In this document: positions 32,642-41,341 of the stretch, one piece after another
Layout of the letters: each line of letters begins with the position of its first letter
How positions within the stretch are numbered: position 1 is the first letter of the stretch
NCBI GenBank assembly: GCA_963791235.1
Contig: CAWBRW010000024.1
Span: forward strand, 3,542-67,541
Reading direction: 5' to 3'
From: JALORV01 sp963791235
GTDB taxonomy: Bacteria > Pseudomonadota > Gammaproteobacteria > Burkholderiales > Burkholderiaceae_F
DNA: 64,000 bases
The notes under the pieces: model-generated
What the model saw: the letters and a program-made list of their open reading frames with translations, nothing else
Told to the model about the DNA's origin: nothing
The model's database searches: none
Translations under genes and position numbers: made by a program

Positions 32642-34025
32642 TCAGCGCGCCTCTGCTTTCGTACCGGCCGGCTCTTCGGCGCCACAGGCATGGGCCGAAT
32701 AGACCTCGAGTCGGTTGTAAAGGGTCTTCAGACTGATACCGAGAATCGCCGCTGCGCGCTTCTTGACGCCGTTGCAGCGCGCCAGCGTGGCCATCGTGAC
32801 GCGCCGCTCAATCTCCTCAAGTGGCATGCCGATGCGCAGCGTGATCAGATCGTCCGTGTCGTCATCCGCCGCTACTGTCCGGACCGAGTCGCCGCCGTCG
32901 ATGACGTCGCCGGCATGCAGGTAGGCGCGGTGCACGTAGATCTTGAGCTCGCGCACGTTTCCGGGCCAGGTGTGCTGGGCCAACCGTGCCAGGGCCGCCC
33001 GCGAGAAGCGCTTGTTCGTACCCTCCGATTTATTGAAATCGTCAAGGAATCGCTGCGCCAGCAGCGCGATGTCGGCTCCGCGCTGCCGCAGCGGTGGTAC
33101 CTGGATCGGAAACACTTCAAGTTGCTGCAGCAAGTCTTCCCGGAACCGCCCCTCCCGCACTTCGTTCGCCGGCCGCGTCGCCGTCGCGCAAATGATGCGC
33201 ACATCCGCGGACACAGGCTTGCTTCCAAGGGCTGGCACGAAGGAGCCGGTCTCCATAATAGCGCGCCAGCTTCACCTGCGCCACGAGCGGCAATGCCGTG
33301 ACCCTGGCGAGCAGCACGGTGCCGCCGTGCGTTCGTTCCAGGATGCCGACGTGCCGATGCTCGAGCCCGATTGCGGTGTTGCGCTCCCGGCCGAAGAGCT
33401 CGCCCTCGATCATCTGTGGCGGCAGGGAGCTGCAATCGAGAACGAGGTACGGCGCGCGACGTCGCCGCGACAGATCGTGGATCGTGCGCGCGGCCGTTTC
33501 CTTGCCAGTACCCTTTTCGCCCAGCAGCAGCACCGGGGCGGAGGTCCGCGCCACCCTCGCGATGCGGTCGAACAACTCCTGCATAACCGGTGAGTTACCG
33601 ACCAGGTGACCGAAGCGCCCGATCCGACGCAACTCCTGGCGTAGTTCGCCAATCTCCTGCTTGAGATCGACGACGCGCGGCTGCCGCCGCAGGAACTGGG
33701 TCAGTCGGTCGACATTGACCGGCTTCGTCAGGTAGTCACTCGCGCCCAACCGCAACCCCTCGATCGCGCTGTCAAGCGATGCATGACCGGTAACGAGCAC
33801 GACATCGGTCGCCAGCGGCCGTTCCAGATCGCGCACGAGACTCATGCCGTTGCCGTCCGGCAGTTTCAGATCGACGAGCACGATGTCCGGAGTACGCCGG
33901 GCCAGTTCGACGCGTGCGCTGCGCAAAGAATCGCTCTTCGCGACGGAGTAGCCCTCGCCGGCAACAATACTTGCGAGTGTCTCGCGGCTGTCCGCATCGT
34001 CGTCGACGATCAACGCGTGCGGCAT
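32642..34025 (-). CDS. NtrC-like response regulator with degenerate AAA+ motifs (one frameshift)
   Basis: The receiver domain is normal: 'ALIVDDDADSRETL', phospho-acceptor Asp in 'DIVLVDLKLPDGNG', Thr in 'VVLVTGHAS', Lys in 'DYLTKPVN'. The AAA+ domain keeps Walker A (LLLGEKGTGKE), but the loop that should read GAFTGA is 'ERNTAIGLEHRH' and the Walker B that should read GGTLFLDE is 'GGTVLLARV'. A two-base loss in a GC run near 33255 breaks the frame, after which 'IMETGSFVPALGSKPVSADVRIICAT', 'PPLRQRGADIALLAQRF', 'WPGNVRELKIYVHRA' and the Fis-type helix-turn-helix 'KKRAAAILGISLKTLYNRL' follow. It probably cannot open sigma-54 promoters itself and may repress or modulate. No partner kinase is adjacent. 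Confidence 0.85.
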
Positions 34026-34088
34026 CTCAGCTCAACAGGGAGAACGTCCGGCGAACGACCCCCAGACGTGTTTTGAAAGAGGAATCTG

Positions 34089-34126
34089 GAGCAGCCGCCT
34101 GCAAGTCTTCTTGCTGGCGGCTGCTC
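34089..34126 (-). terminator. Hairpin between the BON gene and the regulator gene
   Basis: GAGCAGCCGCC and GGCGGCTGCTC form a perfect 11-base stem around a 16-base loop, followed on the minus strand by CAGATTCCTCTTTC. It ends or attenuates the BON transcript 20 bases past its stop. Confidence 0.6.
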
Positions 34127-34146
34127 GTGTCCGATGGCCGGGAAGA

Positions 34147-34464
34147 TCAGCTCTTCGGCGGCTGGACGACTACGCCGTTCTGCACCTGCTTCACACCGGG
34201 GACCGCCGCAGCAAGCTGTGCGGCGCGCTGGCGCTCCGCTTCGCTCGTCGCAAAGCCGCTCAACTGAACGGTGCCCTTCAGCGTCTCGACCTGGATGCGT
34301 GTCGCGGCCACGGTCTTGTCCTCGGCAAAGCGGGTCTTGACCTGGGCCGTGATCGTTGCGTCGTCGACATATTCAGCCGCGCCTTGCTGTCCGCTGGTGA
34401 CCGAACAAGCGGTCGCGAACAGGCCGAGCCAGCTGATCATTGCAGCCAACAGGATTTTCCTCAT
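34147..34464 (-). CDS. BON-domain lipoprotein
   Basis: A 105-residue protein: signal sequence with lipobox (LFATAC, Cys20), then a BON domain with 'YVDDATITAQVKTRFAEDKTVAATRIQVETLKGTVQLSGFATSEAERQRAAQLAAAVPGVKQVQNGVVV'. The V-x-L-x-G-x-(A/V)-x-(S/T)-x-x-(E/D)-x-x-x-A and G-V-x-x-V-x-N marks are intact. BON proteins such as OsmY and DolP bind phospholipids and protect the envelope. It has its own sigma-54 match 60-75 bases upstream. Confidence 0.9.
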   Translation of the reverse strand: MRKILLAAMISWLGLFATACSVTSGQQGAAEYVDDATITAQVKTRFAEDKTVAATRIQVETLKGTVQLSGFATSEAERQRAAQLAAAVPGVKQVQNGVVVQPPKS

Positions 34465-34522
34465 GGAGCGTTCCTTTTGCTTGATGTGGAGGGGAATGCG
34501 CGTGTGGCGCAGTCGATGACCT

Positions 34523-34538
34523 TGCAACCGGCATGCCC
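34523..34538 (-). promoter_or_regulatory. Sigma-54 (-24/-12) promoter for the BON lipoprotein
   Basis: GGGCATG-CCGG-TTGCA on the minus strand, perfect -12 box. The predicted start at about 34512 gives a 48-base leader. Confidence 0.65.
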
Positions 34539-34571
34539 ACAGGCAGACATCCAAAGCCCGGCGCAAATGCG

Positions 34572-35070
34572 CTATTCCTCCTCGAACTCCAGCAGGCCGT
34601 GCTCCTGCATCAGTTGCTCGCGCCGCTCCTGAACTTCTTGCAGCAACGCCTCCCACTTCACACCGGTGCGGCCGAGTTGCTCGAAGAGCTGGCTTTCCTC
34701 TTCCTTGATGTGGTGCTTGACGTACTCGCCGAGCACCTTGAAGGTCGCGGAAAACTTCGGATCGTCTGCTCGTCATCTGCTTGAGTTGCGCGATCAGGTC
34801 CTTTGCTGAGGCGTGCTCCACTTCGGCTTCGTCGAGCAGTTCAGGCTCCTTGATCTCCCCGCGCAACGCCGGGTAAATCAGTTCTTCCTCCAGGGTTGCG
34901 TGGACCTCCAGTTCCGCGCAGGTCTGCTCCACCAGCTCTTCGAGGGCTTCGGTGTCTTCCTGTTCAGCCAGCTTTTCACCGTCGCGGAACGCGCGCTTCA
35001 CGCGCCTGTGGTCCTCCTTGAGCATCTCGATGATCTCGTTCTTTGCTTTGGAACTGTCTCGGCCTGCCAT
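34572..35070 (-). CDS. Hemerythrin-domain protein (one frameshift)
   Basis: A four-helix diiron oxygen-binding protein of about 165 residues: 'IIEMLKEDHRRVKRAFRD', 'CAELEVHATLEEELIYPALRG', 'EAEVEHASAKDLIAQLKQM', then in the shifted frame 'SDDPKFSATFKVLGEYVKHHIKEEESQLFEQLGRTG'. The ligands H, H-x3-E, H-x2/3-D and H-H-I-x-x-E-E are all there once the one-base insertion near 34768 is removed (span 499 bases). ATG 35070 has AGGAG six bases upstream. A sigma-54 match lies 41 bases before it. Confidence 0.88.
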
Positions 35071-35109
35071 CTTCATCTCCTGTGGTGTTGCGGCGCCGGC
35101 GACGCCGTG

Positions 35110-35125
35110 CGGCACGCCTGAAGCA
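35110..35125 (+). promoter_or_regulatory. Sigma-54 (-24/-12) promoter for the galU unit
   Basis: CGGCACG-CCTG-AAGCA: the -24 box is perfect and the -12 GC is kept. The start at about 35136 leaves a 65-base leader to 35201. It overlaps the opposite site by four bases, sharing the AAGCAAGC word. Confidence 0.55.
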
Positions 35126-35137
35126 AGCGGCGCTCCC
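35122..35137 (-). promoter_or_regulatory. Sigma-54 (-24/-12) promoter for the hemerythrin gene
   Basis: GGGAGCG-CCGC-TTGCT on the minus strand. The -12 box is perfect and the -24 box keeps GG and CG. The predicted start at about 35111 leaves a 41-base leader. The two divergent sites overlap, so binding in one direction would exclude the other. Confidence 0.55.
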
Positions 35138-35200
35138 AATTCCGTGCGCTTCCCGCGGCACATATCGTGCTTACGTGGCTCTTATCCAAAGGAGATGCAC

Positions 35201-35467
35201 ATGCCACCTCGAGGCGATCGACTGCGCTGGCCGCCCCGCCGTTCGCGGCGGAACATCGGCGGCACCCGCCAGACGCTGTCCACCGACGAACAACGCCCCG
35301 CGCCGCGCCAGCCGAACGAGCGCGACGAGTCGTCCGACTCGCAGGCGAGCGAACCGCGTCGAGTAATCGCGCAGGCGGCTCGGGATCTCGAACGTGGCCT
35401 GGAGGACACCGATTGCCGCAATTCCGCCGCCGAGGTCATTGACGAAGCCGCAGGAAAGAAGCGATGA
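35201..35467 (+). CDS. 88-residue charged hypothetical protein
   Basis: ATG 35201 has AGGAG six bases upstream; another in-frame ATG lies at 35195. The product is very polar and arginine-rich (MPPRGDRLRWPPRRSRRNIG), then forms a short helix (RRVIAQAARDLERGLEDTDCRNSAAEVIDEAAGKKR). No family recognised. It overlaps galU by four bases (ATGA), so it is translationally coupled to it. Confidence 0.6.
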   Translation: MPPRGDRLRWPPRRSRRNIGGTRQTLSTDEQRPAPRQPNERDESSDSQASEPRRVIAQAARDLERGLEDTDCRNSAAEVIDEAAGKKR

Positions 35468-36456
35468 AGTTACTGGAGCGCATTCGCGGGGCCGCGCGCC
35501 GCGACACCCAGCACGGTCGCGAGATCCCGCGCAAGATCCGCAAGGCCGTGCTGCCGGTGGCGGGGCTCGGCACGCGTTTCCTGCCAGTGACGAAGTCGCT
35601 GCCGAAGGAAATGTTGCCGATCGTCGACCGGCCACTGATCCAGTATGCCGTCGAGGAGGCGCTGGCCGCCGGCATACGCGAACTGATCTTCATCACGCAC
35701 CGGAGCAAGCGGGCGATCGAGGACTACTTCGATCGCGCGCTGGAGATCGAACGCGAGCTTGAAAGCAAGGGGCGACACCGCCAGCTCGCCGAGTTGCGCT
35801 CGCTCGCTCCGGACCATGTCCACATTGCGTATGCGCGGCAGAGTGCCCCACTCGGGCTGGGCCACGCGATCCACTGTGCGCGCCATCTGATCGGCAACGA
35901 GCCCTTTGCAGTGCTGCTGCCGGACGACCTCATCGATGCCGACCCGCCGGTGCTGTCGCAAATGGTCGAGCGCTACGAAAACTGCGGCTCCTCGGTAATC
36001 GCGGTGCAGACAGTCAATGCCGCCGAGACTTCGCAATATGGCATCGTCGATACGGCGGTCGTCGGTGCCAGCCTCGCGCGAGTTCTCGGCATCGTCGAGA
36101 AGCCGCCTCCGCACGAAGCGCCGTCCGACCAGGCCGTGGTGGGTCGGTACATCTTCACGCCGCGCATCCTCGAGTGCCTCGATCGGCTGCAGCCCGGCGC
36201 GAACAATGAGATCCAGCTCACCGACGGCATCGCGCGACTGCTCGGTCACGAACCCGTCTTTGCACATCGCTTCGTCGGCACGCGCTACGACTGCGGCAGC
36301 AAGATCGGATACCTGGAAGCTACGCTGGCCTTCGCCGCCAAGCACCCGGAGCTCGGTGCAGAATTTCGCGCGCTGCTCACCGCTGCGGCGCGTCGTCTGC
36401 AACCGCCGCTCGCCACTTCGAACAGTCCACCGCAACTGACGCTGGTTTCGGACTGA
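35464..36456 (+). CDS. galU: UTP-glucose-1-phosphate uridylyltransferase
   Basis: A 330-residue enzyme making UDP-glucose from UTP and glucose-1-phosphate. The nucleotidyltransferase motif is 'KAVLPVAGLGTRFLPVTKSLPKEMLPIVDRPLIQYAVEEALAAGI'. Other marks are 'LIFITHRSKRAIEDYFD', 'YARQSAPLGLGHAIHCARHLIG', 'AVLLPDDLIDADPP', 'VEKPPPHEAPSDQAVVGRYIFTPRI' and 'TRYDCGSKIGYLEA'. UDP-glucose feeds the glycosyltransferases of this island and trehalose or exopolysaccharide synthesis. It is intact. Its placement under a sigma-54-type promoter suggests a paralogue beside the housekeeping copy. Confidence 0.93.
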   Translation: MKLLERIRGAARRDTQHGREIPRKIRKAVLPVAGLGTRFLPVTKSLPKEMLPIVDRPLIQYAVEEALAAGIRELIFITHRSKRAIEDYFDRALEIERELESKGRHRQLAELRSLAPDHVHIAYARQSAPLGLGHAIHCARHLIGNEPFAVLLPDDLIDADPPVLSQMVERYENCGSSVIAVQTVNAAETSQYGIVDTAVVGASLARVLGIVEKPPPHEAPSDQAVVGRYIFTPRILECLDRLQPGANNEIQLTDGIARLLGHEPVFAHRFVGTRYDCGSKIGYLEATLAFAAKHPELGAEFRALLTAAARRLQPPLATSNSPPQLTLVSD

Positions 36457-36496
36457 CCTCGGTGGCTCCATCCTTCCTGTGGACAGTTTGACCACC

Positions 36497-36512
36497 AGGC
36501 ACGGCGTTTGCT
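36497..36512 (+). promoter_or_regulatory. Sigma-54 (-24/-12) promoter upstream of rpoN
   Basis: AGGCACG-GCGT-TTGCT differs from TGGCACG-N4-TTGCW only in the first base. The transcript would start near 36523 with a 170-base leader containing the hairpin at 36531-36553 (GGCACTCTC/GAGAGTGCC). This implies the sigma factor is transcribed by its own holoenzyme type. Confidence 0.65.
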
Positions 36513-36530
36513 TCTGACCTGTGTTCGCCA

Positions 36531-36553
36531 GGCACTCTCGCAGCGAGAGTGCC
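36531..36553 (+). other. Hairpin in the rpoN leader
   Basis: GGCACTCTC and GAGAGTGCC form a perfect nine-base stem with a five-base loop. No T-run follows, so it is more likely a leader structure or regulator site than a terminator of galU. Confidence 0.5.
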
Positions 36554-36692
36554 CGTCAGCCGGCTCGTCCGGCACAGCGTTGGAGTGGCGGACCAAATGG
36601 GGTCGGCCACACCGTGGCCCGGAGCTGCTTTCCTGCGCAGCACGGGCCTGTGGACAACACAGACCAAGGGCCTGAGCCCCATAGGAGGAAGG

Positions 36693-38199
36693 ATGAGCCA
36701 AACGAGGCTCCGCCAGGAGCACCGTCAGCAGCAAACCCTGACCCCGCGCCTGCAACAAGCGGTCCGCTTGCTGCAACTTTCATCCCTTGATTTCGCACTC
36801 GAGGTCAACCGGGCGATGGACACCAATCCGTTCCTGGAGAACGATGAAGCGACGCGCCGAGGCAGACGCGGCCAACCGGACCCCGCAGTCCGAAGTGGCA
36901 CGCGAAAACCTAGCGGCGACACGGGACACTTTCGCCGACGCGCCGCAGGTCACGATCATCGACGCGGCGCCCGATCCGCGCGCGGACGGCGAGTGGGAAA
37001 GCAGCGCCTGGGCGCAGTACGGCAGCCCGGGTTCCAAGCGCGCCAACGGCTCGGAGTCCGATGTGGACTTTGCCGAACTGGCGTCGGTGGACGAATCGCT
37101 GCGGGACCACCTGAAGGCCCAGGCGCAGCTGCTGCCGGTGTCCGAACGCGACCAGATCCTGATGGCGACGGTGATCGAGGCGCTCGACGACGACGGCTAC
37201 CTGCGCATCGATCTCGAGGAACTGAAGGGCCTGGCCGGCACGGACCCCGAGCCCGAGGTCGACGAACTCCTCGTTGCGCTGCGCCTGGTCCAGTCGCTCG
37301 AACCGGTCGGCGTTGCCGCACGCGATCTCAAGGAGTGTCTGTTGCTGCAGTTGCGCGAATTCCAGAATGGCAGCCGCACCCCGGTCCACGATCTCGCCAC
37401 GCGCATCGTCGATGAACTGCTTGACCGCGTCGCCCTGCGTGACGTCACCGGAATAGCGCGCACGCTGAAGGCGGCGCCGGCGGACGTCGAGCAGGCCCTG
37501 GACTGCATTCGTCGTCTCGAGCCCCGGCCCGGCTGGCGCTACGGCGCCCCGGACACGCGCTTCATCGTGCCCGACATCATCGTGCGCAAGGTGCGCGACG
37601 AATGGACCGTGATGCTGAATCCGGACATCGTGCCGAAGGTACGGCTCAACCGCATGTATGCGGACTTGTTTCGCAGCAACCGCGATTCCAGTCATGCCGA
37701 TCTCGCGGCGCAGCTTCAGGAAGCGCGGTGGACGGTGCGCAACGTCGAGCAGCGTTTCTCGACGATCCTGCGTGTCGGACAGGCGATCGTCAAACGCCAG
37801 CGCAACTTCCTCGACTATGGCGAGCTGGCGATGAAGCCGCTCGGCCTGCGAGAGATCGCCGAAGAACTCGAATTGCACGAATCCACCGTGTCACGCGTGA
37901 CCAACAACAAGTACATGGCAACGCCGCTCGGCGTGTTCGAACTGAAGTTCTTCTTCTCCCGGGCGCTCGCGACGAGCAGCGGGGGGAAGTGTTCGACCAC
38001 CGCGATCCGCGGGGCAATCAAGGAGATGATCGAGGAAGAGGACGCCACCCATCCGCTGTCAGACGCGCACATCGCGCGCCTGCTGTCGCGTCAGGGCCTG
38101 AAGGTCGCGCGGCGCACGGTAACGAAATACCGGCAGATGATGAAAGTTCCTCCGTACGAGGCGCGGCGCCGCGAGCGCAGTAGCAACGCCGACCGGTAG
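36693..38199 (+). CDS. rpoN: RNA polymerase sigma-54 factor, probable second copy (one frameshift)
   Basis: Region I is seen in 'QQQTLTPRLQQAVRLLQLSSLDFALEVNRAMDTNPFLEND'. A one-base shift near 36855 follows. The core-binding region (residues 120-300: 'LRDHLKAQAQLLPVSERDQILMATVIEALDDDGYL', 'LRLVQSLEPVGVAARDLKECL') leads to the DNA-binding domain 'RVGQAIVKRQRNFLDYGELAMKPLGLREIAEELELHESTVSRVTNNKYM' and the RpoN box 'ARRTVTKYRQMMKVP'. The box normally reads ARRTVAKYRE, so it is well kept. The ribosome site is a perfect AGGAGGA. It lacks the usual housekeeping neighbours (lptB, hpf, ptsN), so it is probably an island paralogue. Confidence 0.92.
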
Positions 38200-38363
38200 G
38201 CCGGCCGTGTTGTCGTAAGCCGGCGCCGGACCTGTAAGACCCGGCTCGCGGCACGACGGACATCGTGCGGCTGGCGCCTTACCCGGCGATCGGCGCGCGG
38301 CTATGCGCGCCCACCGCCGACGCCACGCGGCCCCAGGTTGGTGAGCCGCCGGCTGCGGGTCGC
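38200..38363. other. Intergenic, probable terminator region
   Basis: Convergent gap between rpoN and the glycine-zipper gene. It holds GC-rich inverted words (GCCGGCGCCGG and CCCGGCTCGCGG) but no clean stem with a T-run. Confidence 0.3.
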
Positions 38364-38600
38364 CTACTTCTTTGCCTTGTCCTCGTCGCGCCGCTCGCCG
38401 ATCTCGTGGCCGATGACGCCACCGACCGCGGCGCCACCCACGGTACCGAGCACCCCGCCACCGACCGCATTGCCGACCGCGGCACCGGCACCTGCGCCGA
38501 TGGCCGTGCCTTTCTGTGCGTCGGTCCAGGAACTGCATCCCGCGAAGACCAGCGCTGACATCATCGCAATCGTCGAAGTTCTCACCGCATGTCGTTTCAT
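38364..38600 (-). CDS. Glycine-zipper lipoprotein
   Basis: A 78-residue protein with lipobox (LVFAGC, Cys22) and a glycine-zipper 2TM segment, 'KGTAIGAGAGAAVGNAVGGGVLGTVGGAAVGGVIGHEIG', ending in a charged tail. Such proteins sit in the outer membrane (SlyB/Rcp-like) and are envelope-stress induced. It begins 19 bases after the PPOX-fold gene and shares its promoter. Confidence 0.88.
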   Translation of the reverse strand: MKRHAVRTSTIAMMSALVFAGCSSWTDAQKGTAIGAGAGAAVGNAVGGGVLGTVGGAAVGGVIGHEIGERRDEDKAKK

Positions 38601-38619
38601 CGCGTGTCTCCTTTCACTT

Positions 38620-39123
38620 TCACGACTTGAGCACTACGTGTTCGCCGACTCCGCGGGGCGGCGTTCCGAACGCGGCCGCCTTGGCGATGCGAAGCATCTG
38701 CACCATCCGGTTGATGTCACTCTTCCAGAGTTCCGCGCGCTCGATGTCCACTCGCAGCAAGGCCAGGTCAGGGTCGGTCGGTCCCTGCGGAAACCATGCC
38801 TCGTTCATCGCGCTCCAGAGGCTGCGCGCGCGCACGGGGTCGTCGACGACCATCGCCCGACCGCTGATCGACAGGTAGAAGCTGTCGCCCGCATCCATGC
38901 ACGAGACGTTGACCTGTGCCTGTTGTGAAAGGTCATCGACAAAGTTGGTGCTGCGCGAGGCGAAGAACCACAACGTCGAGTCGAATTCGCTCTGCTGGAG
39001 CGTCATCGGCCGCGATGACAGTCGGCCCGACGAATCCCGCGTCGTCAGCAGGACGAAACGGATTTTGTTGAGGCGTGACCAAGCCTGCTGCTGTAATTGA
39101 TCGTCGCTGGACTCATCCGCCAT
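38620..39123 (-). CDS. Pyridoxamine 5'-phosphate oxidase-fold general stress protein
   Basis: A 167-residue split-barrel flavin-binding protein of the general-stress-protein-26 type: 'LNKIRFVLLTTRDSSGRLSSRPMTLQQSEFDSTLWFFASRSTNFVDDLSQQAQVNVSCMD', 'YLSISGRAMVVDDPVRARSLWSAMNEAWFPQGPTDPDLALLRVDIERAELW'. The R-P-M and W-F-F segments are standard. The substrate is unknown. It is first in a two-gene unit with a clear sigma-54 match 29 bases from the ATG. Confidence 0.87.
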   Translation of the reverse strand: MADESSDDQLQQQAWSRLNKIRFVLLTTRDSSGRLSSRPMTLQQSEFDSTLWFFASRSTNFVDDLSQQAQVNVSCMDAGDSFYLSISGRAMVVDDPVRARSLWSAMNEAWFPQGPTDPDLALLRVDIERAELWKSDINRMVQMLRIAKAAAFGTPPRGVGEHVVLKS

Positions 39124-39162
39124 CGGTTGTGCTCCCGCCGCTCAATCGGCCTTCACAATTCC

Positions 39163-39178
39163 AGCAAGGTAGGTGCCG
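39163..39178 (-). promoter_or_regulatory. Sigma-54 (-24/-12) promoter for the PPOX/glycine-zipper operon
   Basis: CGGCACC-TACC-TTGCT on the minus strand. The predicted start at about 39152 gives a 29-base leader. Confidence 0.65.
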
Positions 39179-39197
39179 CCACTTCCGCGGAGTGGAA

Positions 39198-41219
39198 TCA
39201 ACGTCGGGCAGCTGCCGACTTCTTCGACACTGGCGGCGGCCGGTCCGACGCCTGCCGCGCCTGCTTCGCGGCGCTTTCGACGGGCGCAAGAAGCTGTGCA
39301 CAGTTTGCGTCGTCGCCGGGCCCGGTCTCGATCAGCGGAATCAGTGCTGCCAGCGGATTCACGGCCGCCAGCGCGATCGCAGCTCCGCCCCGGAGCAGTG
39401 TTCCCGAGCTGACCGTCACGCGAGGATCACGGAACGTGCCTTCAACATTCAGCGGCGCCCGTACCGACAGGATGCTCGGCTCCTTTGGCTTGGAGTCGAG
39501 CTCGAGCGCGAAGCGCTCGGCCCGCAGATCGATCGCGCCCTCGCCGTCGATCCGCGCGGTCTCCGCATCGAGGACGAACAGGTGCGTCCGCGCGATGCCC
39601 TGCTCGACCGCCATGGAGAGCGCCGCACAGCGCACGGCGACCGGTTCATCGCCACGCAGCAGCAGCGGCAGGAGCTTGCCGCCATCGAGGCTCGCGGCCG
39701 CGATCACCGTGTGGGAAATGCGCCCTCCCGACATGGCAGCAGCCACGGTGCCATTGGCGCTGCCGAGCAGACTTGCGACGGATTGGCCACGCCCGCTCAA
39801 TCGGATCTGTGCGCCGAGCTCCCCGGCGCTCACGCGGTTCGTGTCGAGTGTCGGAAACAGGCGGGCGAACTGAACGCGCCGGAGATCAATGGCGGCCTCG
39901 GCCGCCGTCGGCTTCATCCTGGCATCGAGAACGATCGTCGACACGATCTCGCCGCCGGCAAATCCGAACTGCAACGGCTTGAGAGTCAGCACGCCCGCCG
40001 CAAGGCCGACGCGCAATTCCAGATCCTCGAGCGGCACCTCGGGCCGCACGATGAGTCGACGCGCGGTCAGCGAAACTTCGGCGTTCATCGCGTTTAGCCG
40101 CGGAATGTCGAAGTTCTCCTCCGGGAAGACGCGTGTTTGGGCGGCGCGCGCCGCGTCGGTCTGGGGGATACCGATGGCGGCGCCGAGATCCGCCAGCGCG
40201 AGACGCTCGCTGACGAGGGTCGCGGTCAACATCGGCCGCTCGCCGCGCGTGTCGAACTCCCCCTTGCCGCGGACATCGCTGCGACCGATCCTGCCGATGA
40301 TGTCGTCGAGGCGGTAGATGCGCTCGTGCAGCCGCAGGCGGCCCTGCAGCCGGTACGGAGGCGTCGAGGGCAGCACGATCGGGAGCGTCGGATACAGGCT
40401 CGACAGTGTCGGCCCGGCGATCACGAGCCGCGCATCGATCGACGTGTCCCCCAGCAGGTCGGCTACTTCGCCGTCCGCTTCGACGCGGGTCCGCGCCACG
40501 TCGAACCGCGCTCTGACCGGAAACGGCGTGCCGGTGTCACGCAGCGTGATGAACGGGCCGGTCAGCGCTTCGCCGGCGAACGGGCTGGCTTCATAGCGTC
40601 CCGTCACTGTGACCCGCGTGCGCCAGCGCGCCGTCTGCTCTCGCGGCGGCAGGGTATCCACCCGCGCCCGTGCTTCAACCTGGGATTTCTCGTCCCGCAA
40701 CGTCAGGACCACGTCATCGAGCGCCAGCGTGCCGATGTGTATCCGCTTCCATAGCGGCTCGCGCTCGTCATCGCGGTGGGTGGGCTCGTCCCGTTTCGAT
40801 GCCGCTGCCCAGTTGACCCTGCCGTCTTTGTCGCGATGCAGTTGAATACGGGCGCTGGTCAGCCCCACCTCGGTCAGCCGCAGCTCGCCGCGCAGCAATG
40901 GCGCCAGTGTCAAGTCAAAGTAGACCGTCTCGGCACGGAACAGCGGCACGCCCCGTGCGTCCGCGTGGCCCACCGCGACGTCGCGTAACACGAGACGCGG
41001 TCCGCGCTGCCACTGACCATCGACCGAACCAATCGCCACATCGCGGCTGGTGGATCGGGCGATGCGTCGCTCGAGAGGACCGCGCAGCCAGTTCCAGTCG
41101 AAGACCAGCAGCAGTGTCACAACCGCCATCACCGCCAGCGCGGTGATCAGTGCGATGCGCCGCCGCTGACCGGATGCGCGCAGACGATCGCGCCAGTTCG
41201 ATGAGACGCGAGGAGGCAT
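39198..41219 (-). CDS. AsmA-family inner-membrane-anchored protein
   Basis: A 673-residue protein with one N-terminal membrane helix (residues 21-40) and a long periplasmic part of beta-rich repeats. AsmA marks include 'WNWLRGPLERRIARSTSRDVAIGSVDG', 'GELRLTEVGLTSARIQLHRDKDGRVNW', 'LPLLLRGDEPVAVRCAALSMAVEQGIARTHLFVLDAETARIDGEGAIDLRAERFALELDSKPKEPS'. The latter is the C-terminal AsmA_2 region. These proteins are bridge-like lipid carriers in outer-membrane maintenance. The ATG at 41219 follows AGGAGG-poor sequence but opens the anchor helix. It is intact. Confidence 0.87.
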   Translation of the reverse strand: MPPRVSSNWRDRLRASGQRRRIALITALAVMAVVTLLLVFDWNWLRGPLERRIARSTSRDVAIGSVDGQWQRGPRLVLRDVAVGHADARGVPLFRAETVYFDLTLAPLLRGELRLTEVGLTSARIQLHRDKDGRVNWAAASKRDEPTHRDDEREPLWKRIHIGTLALDDVVLTLRDEKSQVEARARVDTLPPREQTARWRTRVTVTGRYEASPFAGEALTGPFITLRDTGTPFPVRARFDVARTRVEADGEVADLLGDTSIDARLVIAGPTLSSLYPTLPIVLPSTPPYRLQGRLRLHERIYRLDDIIGRIGRSDVRGKGEFDTRGERPMLTATLVSERLALADLGAAIGIPQTDAARAAQTRVFPEENFDIPRLNAMNAEVSLTARRLIVRPEVPLEDLELRVGLAAGVLTLKPLQFGFAGGEIVSTIVLDARMKPTAAEAAIDLRRVQFARLFPTLDTNRVSAGELGAQIRLSGRGQSVASLLGSANGTVAAAMSGGRISHTVIAAASLDGGKLLPLLLRGDEPVAVRCAALSMAVEQGIARTHLFVLDAETARIDGEGAIDLRAERFALELDSKPKEPSILSVRAPLNVEGTFRDPRVTVSSGTLLRGGAAIALAAVNPLAALIPLIETGPGDDANCAQLLAPVESAAKQARQASDRPPPVSKKSAAARR

Positions 41220-41249
41220 GAGTTCGTACTTTCGGGAGATCCTGCTTCT

Positions 41250-41265
41250 TGCAAGCAACGTGCCC
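41250..41265 (-). promoter_or_regulatory. Sigma-54 (-24/-12) promoter for the AsmA gene
   Basis: GGGCACG-TTGC-TTGCA on the minus strand, differing from consensus in the first base only. The predicted start at about 41239 leaves a 20-base leader. Confidence 0.65.
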
Positions 41266-41274
41266 CGGGTCGAC

Positions 41275-41290
41275 GGGCGTAGCGCTTGCC
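41275..41290 (+). promoter_or_regulatory. Probable sigma-54 promoter for the SDR gene
   Basis: GGGCGTA-GCGC-TTGCC keeps GG and TTGC at the right spacing and leaves a 41-base leader to 41342. It is back to back with the AsmA site, ten bases apart. Confidence 0.5.
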
Positions 41291-41341
41291 TGCATCGCAA
41301 CGCGGCCGGAGCGCATCGACACCGTTCGCGACGGAGGATTC

